64,000 nucleotides of DNA from contig JAQTVM010000002.1 of the NCBI GenBank assembly GCA_028706745.1, positions 33,823-97,822 on the forward strand, read 5' to 3'. Below the pieces are notes generated by a model. It was not told the origin of the DNA. It saw nothing but the letters and a program-made list of their open reading frames with translations, and ran no database searches. Of this stretch, positions 48,750 through 59,382 are shown piece by piece (position 1 is the stretch's first letter; every line of letters starts with the position of its first letter). Made by a program: the position numbers and the translations under genes. The stretch comes from Candidatus Nanoarchaeia archaeon (GTDB taxonomy: Archaea; Nanobdellota; Nanobdellia; SCGC-AAA011-G17; GW2011-AR17).

Positions 48750-49907
48750 TTAGCCTTCCTCTTCCTTTCTCCTGTCCAGCTGCCCAAGCTTTTTCAATAT
48801 CAGCTTGGCTGAAGGCAGTTTTGTCATGTAAGTAGCAACCTTCAAAGGAGAAGTTGTGCCTGCCAAGGCAAACCTTACTTCTTCCTTGCCCTTAGACTTG
48901 CATAAAACAATTCCTATACTCTCTCTTTCAGAAGGCAAACGAACTTTCTCATTTAAGGCGGCAAGATATTTCTGTATCTGCCCTATATATTCTGCCTTAA
49001 ACTCCCCTGTCTTCAGCTCAATTGCAACAAGGCACCTTAATTCCCTGTCAAAAAACAACAAGTCAATCCTGTTCTCCCTGCCATCTATTTCAATTACGTA
49101 TTGCGAGCCGACAAATGTCAATGATTTTCCGAATTCAAGGAAGAAGTCTTTTAGGTTGCCCAGAATTGCACTTTCAAGCTCTTTCTCGGAGTATTCATTG
49201 CCAAGGTTAAGGAATTCAAGCACATAATCGTCCTTGAAGTGCCTTGCAATGTCTTCTTCCTTATGCCTTGGGATTAAGGCAGTTACCTTCTCCGGCTTGT
49301 CTGCGTTCATGTAGCGCTCGAAGAGGCAGGAGTTGATTTGGCGCTTTAGCTCTCGCTTGCCCCATCGTTCTTTTATGCACATCCTAATATAGAATTCTCT
49401 TTCTTCCGGCGTTTGAGTCATATTTAATATCGCTAGATGATTACTCCAGCTGATAGTAAAAAGCAATTCTTCAGGCAGGGCCTGGAGTTTTTGGCTTGAA
49501 GGCAATTCTACAGACACTGTCTGTAGTTTTCGACAATTAGTTAATTCTGCAGACGTTTTCTGCAGTTTTTTAGGTAATTCTGCAACTACTGACTGCATTT
49601 TTTGAACTAAAAGCAATTCTCTAGCCACTGGCTGTAGAATTGGATAATTCTCATAAAACCTCTTCATATTCCATAAGTTTACTGATGAATAACCCTTAAT
49701 CCCCGGGAACCTCATCCTTAAGTCCCTTGACAGCCTTTCAACAACTGCCTTGCCATATCCTGAATGACTGCTTAGCTCTTTTCCTATGTTCCAATATGCC
49801 TGCAATAATGCCTTATTTACCTCTGAAAAAGCCCTGAGCTTTGACTGCTCTATCTGGGTTATGACAGAGCCAAGTATTTTCCTGTAATTTAGCGCCTCTT
49901 TTTGCAT
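48750..49907 (-). CDS. DUF1016/YhcG-like PD-(D/E)XK nuclease with internal tandem repeats
   Basis: LLQAYWNIGKELS..YGKAVVERLSRDLRMRFPG..GYSSVNLWNMKRFYENYP; ISWSNHLAIL; EIDGRENRIDLLFFDRELRCLVAIELKTGEF. Confidence 0.88.
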   Translation of the reverse strand: MQKEALNYRKILGSVITQIEQSKLRAFSEVNKALLQAYWNIGKELSSHSGYGKAVVERLSRDLRMRFPGIKGYSSVNLWNMKRFYENYPILQPVARELLLVQKMQSVVAELPKKLQKTSAELTNCRKLQTVSVELPSSQKLQALPEELLFTISWSNHLAILNMTQTPEEREFYIRMCIKERWGKRELKRQINSCLFERYMNADKPEKVTALIPRHKEEDIARHFKDDYVLEFLNLGNEYSEKELESAILGNLKDFFLEFGKSLTFVGSQYVIEIDGRENRIDLLFFDRELRCLVAIELKTGEFKAEYIGQIQKYLAALNEKVRLPSERESIGIVLCKSKGKEEVRFALAGTTSPLKVATYMTKLPSAKLILKKLGQLDRRKEEEG

Positions 49908-50282
49908 AATGCGGGTTTATCGCAGGTTATTCATAAACTCTTCGCTCAAAAAACACGCTTTTTTACGGCAGGTGTTGGAAAACGAGAGGGTTAAGCCGGA
50001 AAAATAATGCCGAAAAGAGCAAATTGCATCTGAATTTTCAACATCTCCGGAAGGGGATTTTTGCTTCCCGTCGTCAAAACTGCCAAAGAAAAAAGCCGTA
50101 TTTTGCCCCAATGCTTTAATTATTGCCCAACCCAATAAAACAACTGCCTAACGCCGAAGGCTCGCCTTCTTAGCCTCATTTTAAGAGCAAAATTCCGCAA
50201 CGCTTATAAACCTCTTTTTTACACTAGTCTTAGGAGTTTTAAGAGTATTCAAACACTAAAACACTAACGGAGGAATTAAAAA

Positions 50283-51917
50283 ATGGCACAAAACCAACAA
50301 CAACCCATATACATCCTGCCTGAGAACACAATGAGAACAATTGGCAGGGACGCGCAGAGAAACAACATAATGGCGGCGAGATTAGTAGCAGAGACAGTCA
50401 GGACCACTCTAGGACCAAAAGGCATGGACAAGATGATTGTCGACAGCCTTGGAGACATCACAGTCACAAACGACGGCGTTACAATTCTTAATGAAATGCA
50501 GATAGAGCATCCTACAGCCAAGATGCTGGTGGAAGTAGCTAAAACACAGGAAGCCCAAGTCGGGGACGGGACAACAACAGCAGTAATCATAGCAGGAGAA
50601 TTGCTCAAGAATGCAGAGCGATTGCTTGACCAGGAAATTCATCCCACAATGATTGTTAAGGGATACAGGCAGGCGGCTGAAAAAGCGCAGGAAGCCCTGA
50701 ATGAAATGGCTGAAAACCTTACAAAGGACGACAAGGCAACTCTCAAGAAAATAGTGGTAACTGCAATGACAGGCAAGGGAGCAGAGTCCTCAAAGGACAA
50801 GCTGGCAGAGATTATTGTAAAGGCAGTTGTTGAAGTCGCGGAAGGCAATTTGGTTGACATGACAGACATCAAGATTGAAAAGAAAGTCGGAGGAGGAATA
50901 GACGACTCTGAATTAATACAGGGATTGGTTCTTGACAAGGAAAAGGTTCATTCAACAATGCCAAAGCAGGTGAGGAATGCAAAGGTTCTTTTGCTTGACT
51001 CTGCAATTGAAGTCAAGAACACAGAGATTGACGCGAAAATCCAGATTACAGACCCTTCGCAGCTGCAGGGGTTTGTTGACCAGGAAGAAAAAATCCTGAA
51101 AGACATGGTTGACAGGATAATAAAGTCAGGCGCAAATGTTGTATTCTGCCAAAAAGGCATTGATGACATTGCGCAGTACTTCCTTTCAAAAGCAGGCATT
51201 TATGCCGCAAGAAGGGTTAAGAAATCTGACATGGAAATGCTGTCAAGGGCGACAGGCGCAGGAATCCTTACAAAGCTGAGCAATGTTTCACCAAAGGACT
51301 TGGGATTTGCAGGGCTTGTTGAGGAAGTCAAGTACGGCGATGAAGAGCTGACTTTTGTCCGAGAATGCAAGAACCCGAAAGCAGTCACTTTGCTTATCAG
51401 GGGCGGAACACAGCACGTTGTTGACGAAGTGGAGCGGGCTGTCAGGGACGCTGTCGGCGACTTGATTGCATCACTTTCAGTCGGCAAGGTTGTTGCAGGC
51501 GCAGGAGCTCCTGAGATAGAAGTTGCAAAGAAATTAAGAAAGTACGCAACGTCGCTTTCAGGCAGGGAGCAGCTTGCTGTTCAGGCTTTTGCAGACGCAA
51601 TGGAAATAGTTCCTAGAACACTTGCCGAGAATGCAGGGCTTGACCCTATTGACATGCTGACTGAATTAAAATCAGAGCACGACAAGGGCAACAAGTGGGC
51701 TGGCTTGGATGTATTCAAGGGAAAGGTAATGGACGCTTGGAAAGCAGGCGTCATAGAACCCTTGAAAATCAAGACACAGGCTGTAAAGGCTGCTTCAGAA
51801 GTCGCTGAGCTCATATTGAGAATTGACGACGTAATCGCAGGCGGCTCAAAAAGCCACGGCATGCCGCAGGGCATGCCTCCCGGAATGGGTGGCATGGGCG
51901 GGATGCCTGAGTATTAG
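50283..51917 (+). CDS. Thermosome subunit (group II chaperonin)
   Basis: [48 protein letters not shown]-rich tail. Confidence 0.97.
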   Translation: MAQNQQQPIYILPENTMRTIGRDAQRNNIMAARLVAETVRTTLGPKGMDKMIVDSLGDITVTNDGVTILNEMQIEHPTAKMLVEVAKTQEAQVGDGTTTAVIIAGELLKNAERLLDQEIHPTMIVKGYRQAAEKAQEALNEMAENLTKDDKATLKKIVVTAMTGKGAESSKDKLAEIIVKAVVEVAEGNLVDMTDIKIEKKVGGGIDDSELIQGLVLDKEKVHSTMPKQVRNAKVLLLDSAIEVKNTEIDAKIQITDPSQLQGFVDQEEKILKDMVDRIIKSGANVVFCQKGIDDIAQYFLSKAGIYAARRVKKSDMEMLSRATGAGILTKLSNVSPKDLGFAGLVEEVKYGDEELTFVRECKNPKAVTLLIRGGTQHVVDEVERAVRDAVGDLIASLSVGKVVAGAGAPEIEVAKKLRKYATSLSGREQLAVQAFADAMEIVPRTLAENAGLDPIDMLTELKSEHDKGNKWAGLDVFKGKVMDAWKAGVIEPLKIKTQAVKAASEVAELILRIDDVIAGGSKSHGMPQGMPPGMGGMGGMPEY

Positions 51918-51925
51918 GAAATAAA

Positions 51926-52402
51926 ATGAATAGAACATCCATAGACGAATGGAACGAACTTACAGAAGTGTATTCTGATTCAGCACATAGAATGAATAAA
52001 CAATTCAGGGATAAATGGGGCGAGATTGCAAATACACCACAGGTAAATTCGCTTGTTAAAGAAAAAATAGCAGACTTATACATTGATGTCCCAGTTGAAT
52101 GTCCGCAACTACGCGACAGCCTTCTTTTAGGCGCTGACAGCAACAGGTATCAGCCTCATTTTAAAGAGCTGCCTGAGCCAATCACGCAAGAAAGACCGGC
52201 ACTGCACTTAACATGCAATTCCTGCGTATATCAGCTGGGAAATCCAGGCTGGCATAATATAGTTCTTGCAGGATATGCAAAAGGAAGAGAGCCCGTGAGA
52301 GAAGAAATGCTATGGCATAAGGACAGCCTGAAGCACAGGGGCGGACTTTTGGCAAAAATAAGAGAAATGGCTAAGCAGATGGCAGAGATGCCTGAATACT
52401 AG
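51926..52402 (+). CDS. Hypothetical protein immediately downstream of thermosome
   Basis: Intact ORF 8 bp downstream; ends in MPEY like the thermosome. Confidence 0.6.
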   Translation: MNRTSIDEWNELTEVYSDSAHRMNKQFRDKWGEIANTPQVNSLVKEKIADLYIDVPVECPQLRDSLLLGADSNRYQPHFKELPEPITQERPALHLTCNSCVYQLGNPGWHNIVLAGYAKGREPVREEMLWHKDSLKHRGGLLAKIREMAKQMAEMPEY

Positions 52403-52480
52403 TTTTAGTTTATTTATTTCTTTTATCTTATTGCATCACTTTTAGATAGATTAAAAAACAAGCATTAGCTTATAAGATAT

Positions 52481-53419
52481 ATGAGCAAACCAAAATTCAA
52501 TGAAAGAAGAATTGAAATCTTAATCCGCAAATCTTTTCCAAAAGCAAAAATTAAAAAATATGAACAATTTTCCACAGGACTGGTCAGCCCAACTTTTAAA
52601 GTGAAAATTACAGCTCCAAACAGAATCCTTGTTGTAAAACTAGGCAAATTAAAAAATAAAAAAAAGATTCACCAGAACAACAAAATTCTTAATTATCTCA
52701 ATAAGAGCCATATTCCCGCCCCAAAAGTAATTTTGGAGAATATTTTTGACAGGAAATTTATTACAATCATGGAATATTCCCCCGGCAATGTTGCCAGCAA
52801 GACATATGGGAAAGGAAATCAGGTTTTAAGGAGAAAAATTTTATGTAATGCAGGCAAAAACCTAAGAAAGATACATACATTGAAAATACCGCCTTTTTGG
52901 ATTCACCAGCATCATGAAATAAAACATCAAAAAGAATGGAAAAAATGGACAAGATTAAGGATTGATAAATATCTCGGCTTTTTCAGAGAAAAATTAGCTG
53001 AATATTATAGTTTCATCGATATAAATTTAAATGAGTTTTGGAACGTGTTAAAAAATGAAAAAATAGATTTTGTCCCATTGCATTGGGATTACCATCTCTC
53101 AAATCTTAATGTCAATAAAAAAGGAGGCATAACCGGAATTTTTGATTTTGACAATGCAATGAAAGGGCACAGCTTGGGAGATATTGGACAAACCGCCTAT
53201 TGGATAAGGTTCAAAGTGAATGACAGCAAGAATTTTGAAAGTTTTTTAAAAGGATATAAAAGACAATTCACAAAAAAAGAAATGAAATTGATTAAAGGAT
53301 ACTTTCTTTTGCACTTATTGGCGGTTTCCAGAACAATCTGGTTTAAACAAAATAGGCTAGGCTGGATTATAGACGAGCATAAATTAATTCTCGATGAATT
53401 TCGGCGAAAGGGGTTTTAG
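52481..53419 (+). CDS. Aminoglycoside-phosphotransferase-like kinase
   Basis: VPLHWDYHLSNLNVNKKGGITGIFDFDNAMKGHSLGDIGQ. Confidence 0.8.
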   Translation: MSKPKFNERRIEILIRKSFPKAKIKKYEQFSTGLVSPTFKVKITAPNRILVVKLGKLKNKKKIHQNNKILNYLNKSHIPAPKVILENIFDRKFITIMEYSPGNVASKTYGKGNQVLRRKILCNAGKNLRKIHTLKIPPFWIHQHHEIKHQKEWKKWTRLRIDKYLGFFREKLAEYYSFIDINLNEFWNVLKNEKIDFVPLHWDYHLSNLNVNKKGGITGIFDFDNAMKGHSLGDIGQTAYWIRFKVNDSKNFESFLKGYKRQFTKKEMKLIKGYFLLHLLAVSRTIWFKQNRLGWIIDEHKLILDEFRRKGF

Positions 53420-53474
53420 CTTACCTATTTTAAAAAAATAAAAAAAGAAGTTATTAATCCTCTCGGATTCAACA

Positions 53475-55109
53475 TCAGGGTGCAACTTCATCAGCGGCAG
53501 GGGCAACATCATCCCCTTCATTCGAATCAACAGCAGGGGCAACATCATTTGTTCCTTCTGAGCCTGAATCAGCAATCTCATTCACAGCAGGATTGTCAAT
53601 ATTATTCGTAATCACTTCATCCTGTGAAGGATCATAATGCGTTTGAGTCAAGTCAGGCTCTGGAAGCGGCTCGTCCATTATAGTGCCTTCTGCAACATCT
53701 GTCTTCACTTCACGAGTTAGCCCATTATCGCCGCCAGAACCGCCTGCAACATCTGTCCTGATTTCAGTCCTTAATCCTCCGTCTCCGGAAGCAGGACCTG
53801 TTTCAACAACGATATTCTTAATGTCCCTTATTCCTTCTCCAATTTCAGTTGTTCCGGGAGCAAAAGTTCTTAGGGCTATCTGCTCTTTTATTTCATTAAT
53901 ATTGTCCTTCATTTCAACAACAGTATTTTGCCCGGGAGATATTTCCATCGTGCCTTCATCAACTGTCCATTCGCCTTCGTCAATTGTATTTTGCATGGAT
54001 GCGTTTTCAAATTCATCTATGATGTTGTCAATCTCCTTTTCAATAAGATAATTTACCAGGCCTTCCTCATTCCTGACAACGCTGATTTTGCCGCATTTCT
54101 CTTCCAGGAAAGTGCCTGTTTCATCAAAGCACTGGGGAATGGATTCCTGCATTGTCGGTTCCCTGTTTTCAGGTCTTCTGCCTATGTAATGCCCGTATTC
54201 ATCCCAATCCGCGGCTGTCTCTTTTAAATGATCGTACTGCCTGCATTCAGGCTTGGTATTCTCATCCCAGCACTCTTCAGGAACCCCGTCTGAAGGCTGT
54301 ATATCATATTCTATCATGTAAGATTTTTCCCTGAACAAATTCATTAAGAAAGAAGGGACAAAGCTTTCTGCAAAACTGTCGCCTTGCCTTGGCTCCATGG
54401 CTTTTAATTCACTGCAGGAGGATTCATCCGCCTTATACTCGCACTTCATGGCAAGAGCAACCATTTTCTCGCATTTTGCCTTCTGCTCAGGAACAGTATT
54501 GGCTTCACAATTGCATGTTCCCGGGTCATCTATGCAGCTTCTTATTTCAAGCATTAATTTAACAAATAGTTTTATCTGAACATCCTTTAAGTCTGCCAGT
54601 TCCTTTTCAAGCCCTGGCATTGCTGTTTCCGGATTGCATATTTCTTCTTTCAGCATCAACGCAAAATCCCCTTTTGCAAGCTCTTTGCAGTATTCATATG
54701 TTTTCTCAGTAAGCACTGCAGTCAGCATTGTTTTTTCCTCTTCAAGCAGGTATTCATCAAAAATTTCAGAATCAGATTCTTCAATTTTATCCATAATCTC
54801 TTCTGAGCTTGATTTTATATTCTCCACTGTTGCAAGAGACACTTTTTCCTGCACAATCTCAAGTTTTTTACCCGCATTCTCGATGTTTTTCAATGCCTTG
54901 GCTTCATTGTCATTATCCATGTTTTCAATTGCAGAATTGATTTCCTTTTCCCTTATTTCAAGCGCAAGATTTACCTTTGAGTCTCCGCCTGAGAAGACAA
55001 GTTTTGTATTGTCTGAGAACCTTTCAATCCCGGAATAAGTCTCTGCAAGGGCAAAAGGCGCGGCTAATAGTGCTATTACAGCAATTACGAATATTAAGCT
55101 CTTTTTCAT
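53475..55109 (-). CDS. Secreted acidic protein with low-complexity C-terminus
   Basis: Signal peptide; C-terminal repeats NDVAPAVDSNEGDDVAPAADEVAP. Confidence 0.65.
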   Translation of the reverse strand: MKKSLIFVIAVIALLAAPFALAETYSGIERFSDNTKLVFSGGDSKVNLALEIREKEINSAIENMDNDNEAKALKNIENAGKKLEIVQEKVSLATVENIKSSSEEIMDKIEESDSEIFDEYLLEEEKTMLTAVLTEKTYEYCKELAKGDFALMLKEEICNPETAMPGLEKELADLKDVQIKLFVKLMLEIRSCIDDPGTCNCEANTVPEQKAKCEKMVALAMKCEYKADESSCSELKAMEPRQGDSFAESFVPSFLMNLFREKSYMIEYDIQPSDGVPEECWDENTKPECRQYDHLKETAADWDEYGHYIGRRPENREPTMQESIPQCFDETGTFLEEKCGKISVVRNEEGLVNYLIEKEIDNIIDEFENASMQNTIDEGEWTVDEGTMEISPGQNTVVEMKDNINEIKEQIALRTFAPGTTEIGEGIRDIKNIVVETGPASGDGGLRTEIRTDVAGGSGGDNGLTREVKTDVAEGTIMDEPLPEPDLTQTHYDPSQDEVITNNIDNPAVNEIADSGSEGTNDVAPAVDSNEGDDVAPAADEVAP

Positions 55110-55273
55110 AAGTTATATTCAGGCAAAATAAGCTTAAATAAGTATCGGACAATCTTAGGGTGTGGAAATACGGGTTAAAGGTGATTTGGCAACGTTCTAA
55201 TAAGAAAGAGGCAAGGGAGCGCTCTTGAAATCCCCAACGGCGATTATTTATTGCAAATTTATATGCTTTTCCC

Positions 55274-55310
55274 CTAATTAGAGTAAAGTTTGCAAATTGT
55301 TCTCTAATTA
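55274..55310. promoter_or_regulatory. Inverted repeat operator candidate upstream of HTH regulator
   Basis: CTAATTAGAG-N18-CTCTAATTA, then TTTATAAAG. Confidence 0.4.
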
Positions 55311-55373
55311 ACAGAAAGGTTTATAAAGGAGGCTATATCTCCATCATATATTGGGAGAGGCGAGGTGTTGTAA

Positions 55374-56516
55374 ATGGGTAAAAAAAGCACTGCAGAAGTT
55401 ACTGAAAAAATTCTTAAAGCAATGTCGTCCAACTCCGAGCAAGGACTGGTTATTCAGGATATTTCAAAAAAAGCAGATGTAAGCTGGGATTGCACAAAAA
55501 GGCATCTCGAATCATTTGTTAAATCAAAAATTGTCAGGGAATATAATAAAGAAGGCAAAGCACATTATCAAATGATGTGCCCCATAACAAAGTCTGATAC
55601 TTTGTTCTCTTTGCCGTTAAGCGAAGAGCATAGAAGGGCCATTAAAAAAATATACGCAACCATCAAAATAGTATGGAAACAGATTACAAATAAACCTTTA
55701 TCTAAAACGCTTGTCCAAAAAATAGCTGTCGATGTTGTTGAGCAAAAATATAAGGATATCCCGAGAGGATGGTATTTATATGGAGAATTATTGGTGCTTT
55801 CTTTTGAAGCAGATGAAGACTATCAGGAGATATTAACAAAAAAAGAGGAAGTAGATTGTGTAAAAGCAGTATGCAGGGATTATTTAGGCTATTGCGATGC
55901 ATCCTATAAGATACGCCGGCACCAATATGAAAAGAAAGGCAATAAGCTTTATCTCATAAAAGAGGATTTAATGTATTGTTTAGGCTATTCTGATTTTAAT
56001 GACTCTGCTCAAAAGATGAAAATAAGGCAATTGCTTAATGAATTTGCAATAGTTATCGAAAGGACAGAAGAGAATGCAGTTATGCTCGCTATTATAGATG
56101 ACTTCGTTGCAGAAACATTAGCTATTTTCAGGCACAATAACGATGAAGAATTAAGAAAAGCAAGATCCACTATTATGAATGCTTTTGAGAAAATCTGGAT
56201 TTTGGCTGCAACTTATGAATTTTATGAGTCGCTTAAAGCATTTTATGATAAAGAATTTTTGCAGGAGCGTTTCTTTGATAAGTTTGAACTCTTAAAAGAC
56301 AATGCCCTTGAATCATTGGAAGAGCTGAATGATTTTAAGCCAAAATGGGATTTTCCAAATGATGAAATTGCCAAGAAATTAAAAGCATTGATGGGAACTG
56401 CAAATGAAACAGCCCCTGAAGAGAGAATAAGGCGCAAAAAGGAAATTGAAAAAATAAAGCAGGAAAAAGGCGAAAAGAGAGTTGACAAATTCTTATCAGA
56501 AAAAACAGGATTATAG
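55374..56516 (+). CDS. HTH-containing regulator-like protein
   Basis: N-terminal wHTH-like ILKAMSSNSEQGLVIQDISKKADVSWDCTKRHLESFVKSKIVREY. Confidence 0.6.
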   Translation: MGKKSTAEVTEKILKAMSSNSEQGLVIQDISKKADVSWDCTKRHLESFVKSKIVREYNKEGKAHYQMMCPITKSDTLFSLPLSEEHRRAIKKIYATIKIVWKQITNKPLSKTLVQKIAVDVVEQKYKDIPRGWYLYGELLVLSFEADEDYQEILTKKEEVDCVKAVCRDYLGYCDASYKIRRHQYEKKGNKLYLIKEDLMYCLGYSDFNDSAQKMKIRQLLNEFAIVIERTEENAVMLAIIDDFVAETLAIFRHNNDEELRKARSTIMNAFEKIWILAATYEFYESLKAFYDKEFLQERFFDKFELLKDNALESLEELNDFKPKWDFPNDEIAKKLKALMGTANETAPEERIRRKKEIEKIKQEKGEKRVDKFLSEKTGL

Positions 56517-56605
56517 CGCATCTCCTCAATAGTGGAGCTTTATTTCAGGAGATGTGCTATCTAGTAAATCTCACAATATTGTTCCATTATTTTTGAGATT
56601 TACTA

Positions 56606-57007
56606 TTAAATATCTGAAGGCAGTTTTGAAGCGATAATGCTATTAAATTTCTTGAAATGGCGCATGTTTTGGGTAACAAGAAATGCCGCCCCGTATTTTT
56701 TAGCAAGGATAGCATGCAAGGCGTCAGCAGTGTCCTTTGTGTCTGTTTTGCCTGCCTCTTCTTCATCTTCGGAAGTTGGCTCTATGTATCGCAGCTTTGG
56801 CTCAAGAAATTTGAAAAGCATTGCGCTCTCGTTGCCCTGAATATTAGGGTATAACTCGGTTTTTATCTTCTTCGAGAGAAGTATTTCAAATTCGCACCTT
56901 ATTGCCCTATTGAACAGGCTGAATGCATCTTCCGCCTTGCGCTGGGGCCTGCCGTTTATAAGGAAATCAAGGTAAATATTCGTATCAACATAGATGAGAG
57001 TTCCCAT
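56606..57007 (-). CDS. PIN-domain nuclease
   Basis: YVDTNIYLDFLINGR...KDTADALHAILAKKYGAAFLVTQNMRHF. Confidence 0.75.
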   Translation of the reverse strand: MGTLIYVDTNIYLDFLINGRPQRKAEDAFSLFNRAIRCEFEILLSKKIKTELYPNIQGNESAMLFKFLEPKLRYIEPTSEDEEEAGKTDTKDTADALHAILAKKYGAAFLVTQNMRHFKKFNSIIASKLPSDI

Positions 57008-57118
57008 TCTTTAGCTCCAATTTCTGCGCTAAATAATATATTAATGCTTTAAATACCAATCGCGTGTTTGGCAAGTGGCAAGTGGTACCCTTTTCTCAAA
57101 AAGATAAAGAATGAAAAA

Positions 57119-57370
57119 CTACCTTTTCTTCTTCAAAATCTCAATTCCCCTGCCAGTAATATGCACTTCATAGGAAGGACGCCCATTTGCAGGATGCTCT
57201 TTGGTGCATTTGATCTCAACTAACCCATAGAATGCCAATTCTTCGCAGTTTGCTTTTATTGAGCGGAAACCCGTATTTACTTTCCGTTCAAGCTGAGCAT
57301 ACGTTAAAGGAGAAGATTGAATGCTGGAAAGTATGCTTTGCTTGATAGCTATTGAACTTCTTTTTGTCAT
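57119..57370 (-). CDS. Small wHTH protein divergent from Type III R-M operon (putative controller)
   Basis: wHTH/beta-wing pattern AQLERKVNTGFRSIKANCEELAFYGLVEI...ITGRGIEILKKK. Confidence 0.6.
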   Translation of the reverse strand: MTKRSSIAIKQSILSSIQSSPLTYAQLERKVNTGFRSIKANCEELAFYGLVEIKCTKEHPANGRPSYEVHITGRGIEILKKKR

Positions 57371-57425
57371 ACTGCAAAATAGCAGTAAGGTTTAAATAGA
57401 GCTAACTCATAATATTGCAGTAAGT
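57371..57425. promoter_or_regulatory. Putative operator repeats between wHTH gene and mod
   Basis: ACTGC-N6-GCAGTAAG TTTAAATA ... TTGCAGTAAG. Confidence 0.45.
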
Positions 57426-57446
57426 GATAAGAGGATATAAGCCATA

Positions 57447-59372
57447 ATGACACAAAAAGTTTCAAAGGAATCAATGGATATTGTTAAAGAAAAAGTAGAC
57501 GACTTAAAAAGATCATTTCCGGAAGTAATTACAGAAGAGAAGATAGATTTTGAAAAATTAAAACGAACTATTGGTGAAGAAGTTAATGATAAAGAAGAGA
57601 AATATTCGTTTAACTGGGCAGGAAGAAAAGACTCATTTAAGAATCTTCAAACAACAGCAAAAGGAACATTAGTCCCTGTAAAAGAGGAATCAAAAAAATG
57701 GGATTCTACTGACAATTTGTTTATAGAAGGAGATAATCTTGAAGTTCTAAAACTTTTGCAAAAGGCATATTTCAATAAAATAAAAATGATTTATATTGAT
57801 CCTCCTTATAATACCGGTAAAGATTTTGTCTATAAAGATAACTTCCATAATAGCATTAAGGCTTATTTAGAACAGACCGGACAATTAAATGAGGAAGGAA
57901 TTAAATTAACAACAAATCCAGAAACAAATGGAAGATTCCATTCTGATTGGATTAGTATGATGTATCCAAGATTATTTGTAGCTAAAAATTTACTAAAAGA
58001 AGATGGAATAATTTTTGTATCAATGGGCGAAAAAGAAGTCCATAATTTAATATTAATTATGAATGAGATATTTGGGGAAGAGAACCTCCTAGGCATTGCT
58101 TGTAGAGTTTCAAAAAAGACTAATAATAAGGGTGATTTTTATGCGCCTAATTTTGATTATCTCTTAACATATTCCAAGAATAAAGAGGAAACTATTGAGT
58201 TTTCTGAAGAACCCGTTGAAGAATCTTACTCTCTAATAGAAACCGAAGGTCCTAGAAAAGGAGAAAGATATCAATTAATAAGGTTGTATATGTCTAATAT
58301 CCGTAATCAAAATCCAGAACAAAGGTATTTTGTTGAATGCCCTGATGGTTCTAAAGTAATTCCTCCGGGAAAAACGTTTCCTCCTAAAAGACCAGAATGG
58401 GGAGATGGAATTTGGAGATGGACTAAAAAAACATTTGAACAGAATAAAGATCGGATTGTTGTTAAAGAGGTAAGAAGTTCAAACCTTATAGACGAAAAAG
58501 GACGTCCTGCAAGGTACAATGTATATACAAAAACTTATTTAAAAGATGTTATTGAATCATCAAGTGTAAAGCCCCATAATTTAATAGAGGAATATATTAA
58601 TGAGATTGGGACAGAAGAATTGAAAAAATTGAAAATTCCTTTTGATTTTCCAAAACCTTCCCCCTTAATAAAATATCTAATGAAAATAAGTAAAGTCGAC
58701 AAAGAAGATATAGTTCTTGATTTTTTTGCAGGTGCAGGTCCAACTGCCCATGCTGTACTCCAATCAAATAAAGATGATGGAGGACATAGAACATTTATTT
58801 GTGTACAATTACCCGAAAAGACAGATGAAAAATCAGAGGCGTATAAACAGGGATATAAGAATATTGCAGAAATATGCAAAGAGCGTATTCGAAGAGTAAT
58901 CACTCAACTAGAAAAAGGCATAGAAGAAGATTCGAAACAGAAAAAGCTTAATGAGGAAACCAAAAATAGTTTGGATTTAGGTTTTAAGGTATTCAAACTG
59001 GAGAAATCTAATTACAAAATATGGGAGAAATATGAAGGAAAAGATGAAAAAGAATTAACAAAACAATTAGAACTTTTCAAATCCCCTTTAGTCACTGGGT
59101 ATAAAGAAATAAATGTAATATATGAGAGTATAATTAAAGAAGGATATAGCTTAAACTCAAAAATTGAAAAAATAGAATTTAAGACAAATAAAGTCTATAA
59201 AATAACTGACGGAGAGGTATTCTTCTATATTTGCTTAGATAAAGAAGTTAATGCCACTACGATAGAACAGCTAAAGCTCAAAAAAGAGAATATGCTTATT
59301 TGTCTCGATGAAGCCTTAAGTGATAGTAAAAAGAAGAATCTTTCGATTCAATGCAATCTAAAGACAATATAA
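57447..59372 (+). CDS. mod: Type III restriction-modification Mod adenine methyltransferase
   Basis: MIYIDPPYNTGKDFVY; VLDFFAGAGPTAHAVLQ. Confidence 0.95.
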   Translation: MTQKVSKESMDIVKEKVDDLKRSFPEVITEEKIDFEKLKRTIGEEVNDKEEKYSFNWAGRKDSFKNLQTTAKGTLVPVKEESKKWDSTDNLFIEGDNLEVLKLLQKAYFNKIKMIYIDPPYNTGKDFVYKDNFHNSIKAYLEQTGQLNEEGIKLTTNPETNGRFHSDWISMMYPRLFVAKNLLKEDGIIFVSMGEKEVHNLILIMNEIFGEENLLGIACRVSKKTNNKGDFYAPNFDYLLTYSKNKEETIEFSEEPVEESYSLIETEGPRKGERYQLIRLYMSNIRNQNPEQRYFVECPDGSKVIPPGKTFPPKRPEWGDGIWRWTKKTFEQNKDRIVVKEVRSSNLIDEKGRPARYNVYTKTYLKDVIESSSVKPHNLIEEYINEIGTEELKKLKIPFDFPKPSPLIKYLMKISKVDKEDIVLDFFAGAGPTAHAVLQSNKDDGGHRTFICVQLPEKTDEKSEAYKQGYKNIAEICKERIRRVITQLEKGIEEDSKQKKLNEETKNSLDLGFKVFKLEKSNYKIWEKYEGKDEKELTKQLELFKSPLVTGYKEINVIYESIIKEGYSLNSKIEKIEFKTNKVYKITDGEVFFYICLDKEVNATTIEQLKLKKENMLICLDEALSDSKKKNLSIQCNLKTI

Positions 59373-59382
59373 GGGTTAAAGT

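Noticed and set aside
49917-50135. ORF 49917-50135 (-)
   Set aside because: No homology or motif; intergenic AT-rich region with scattered repeats.
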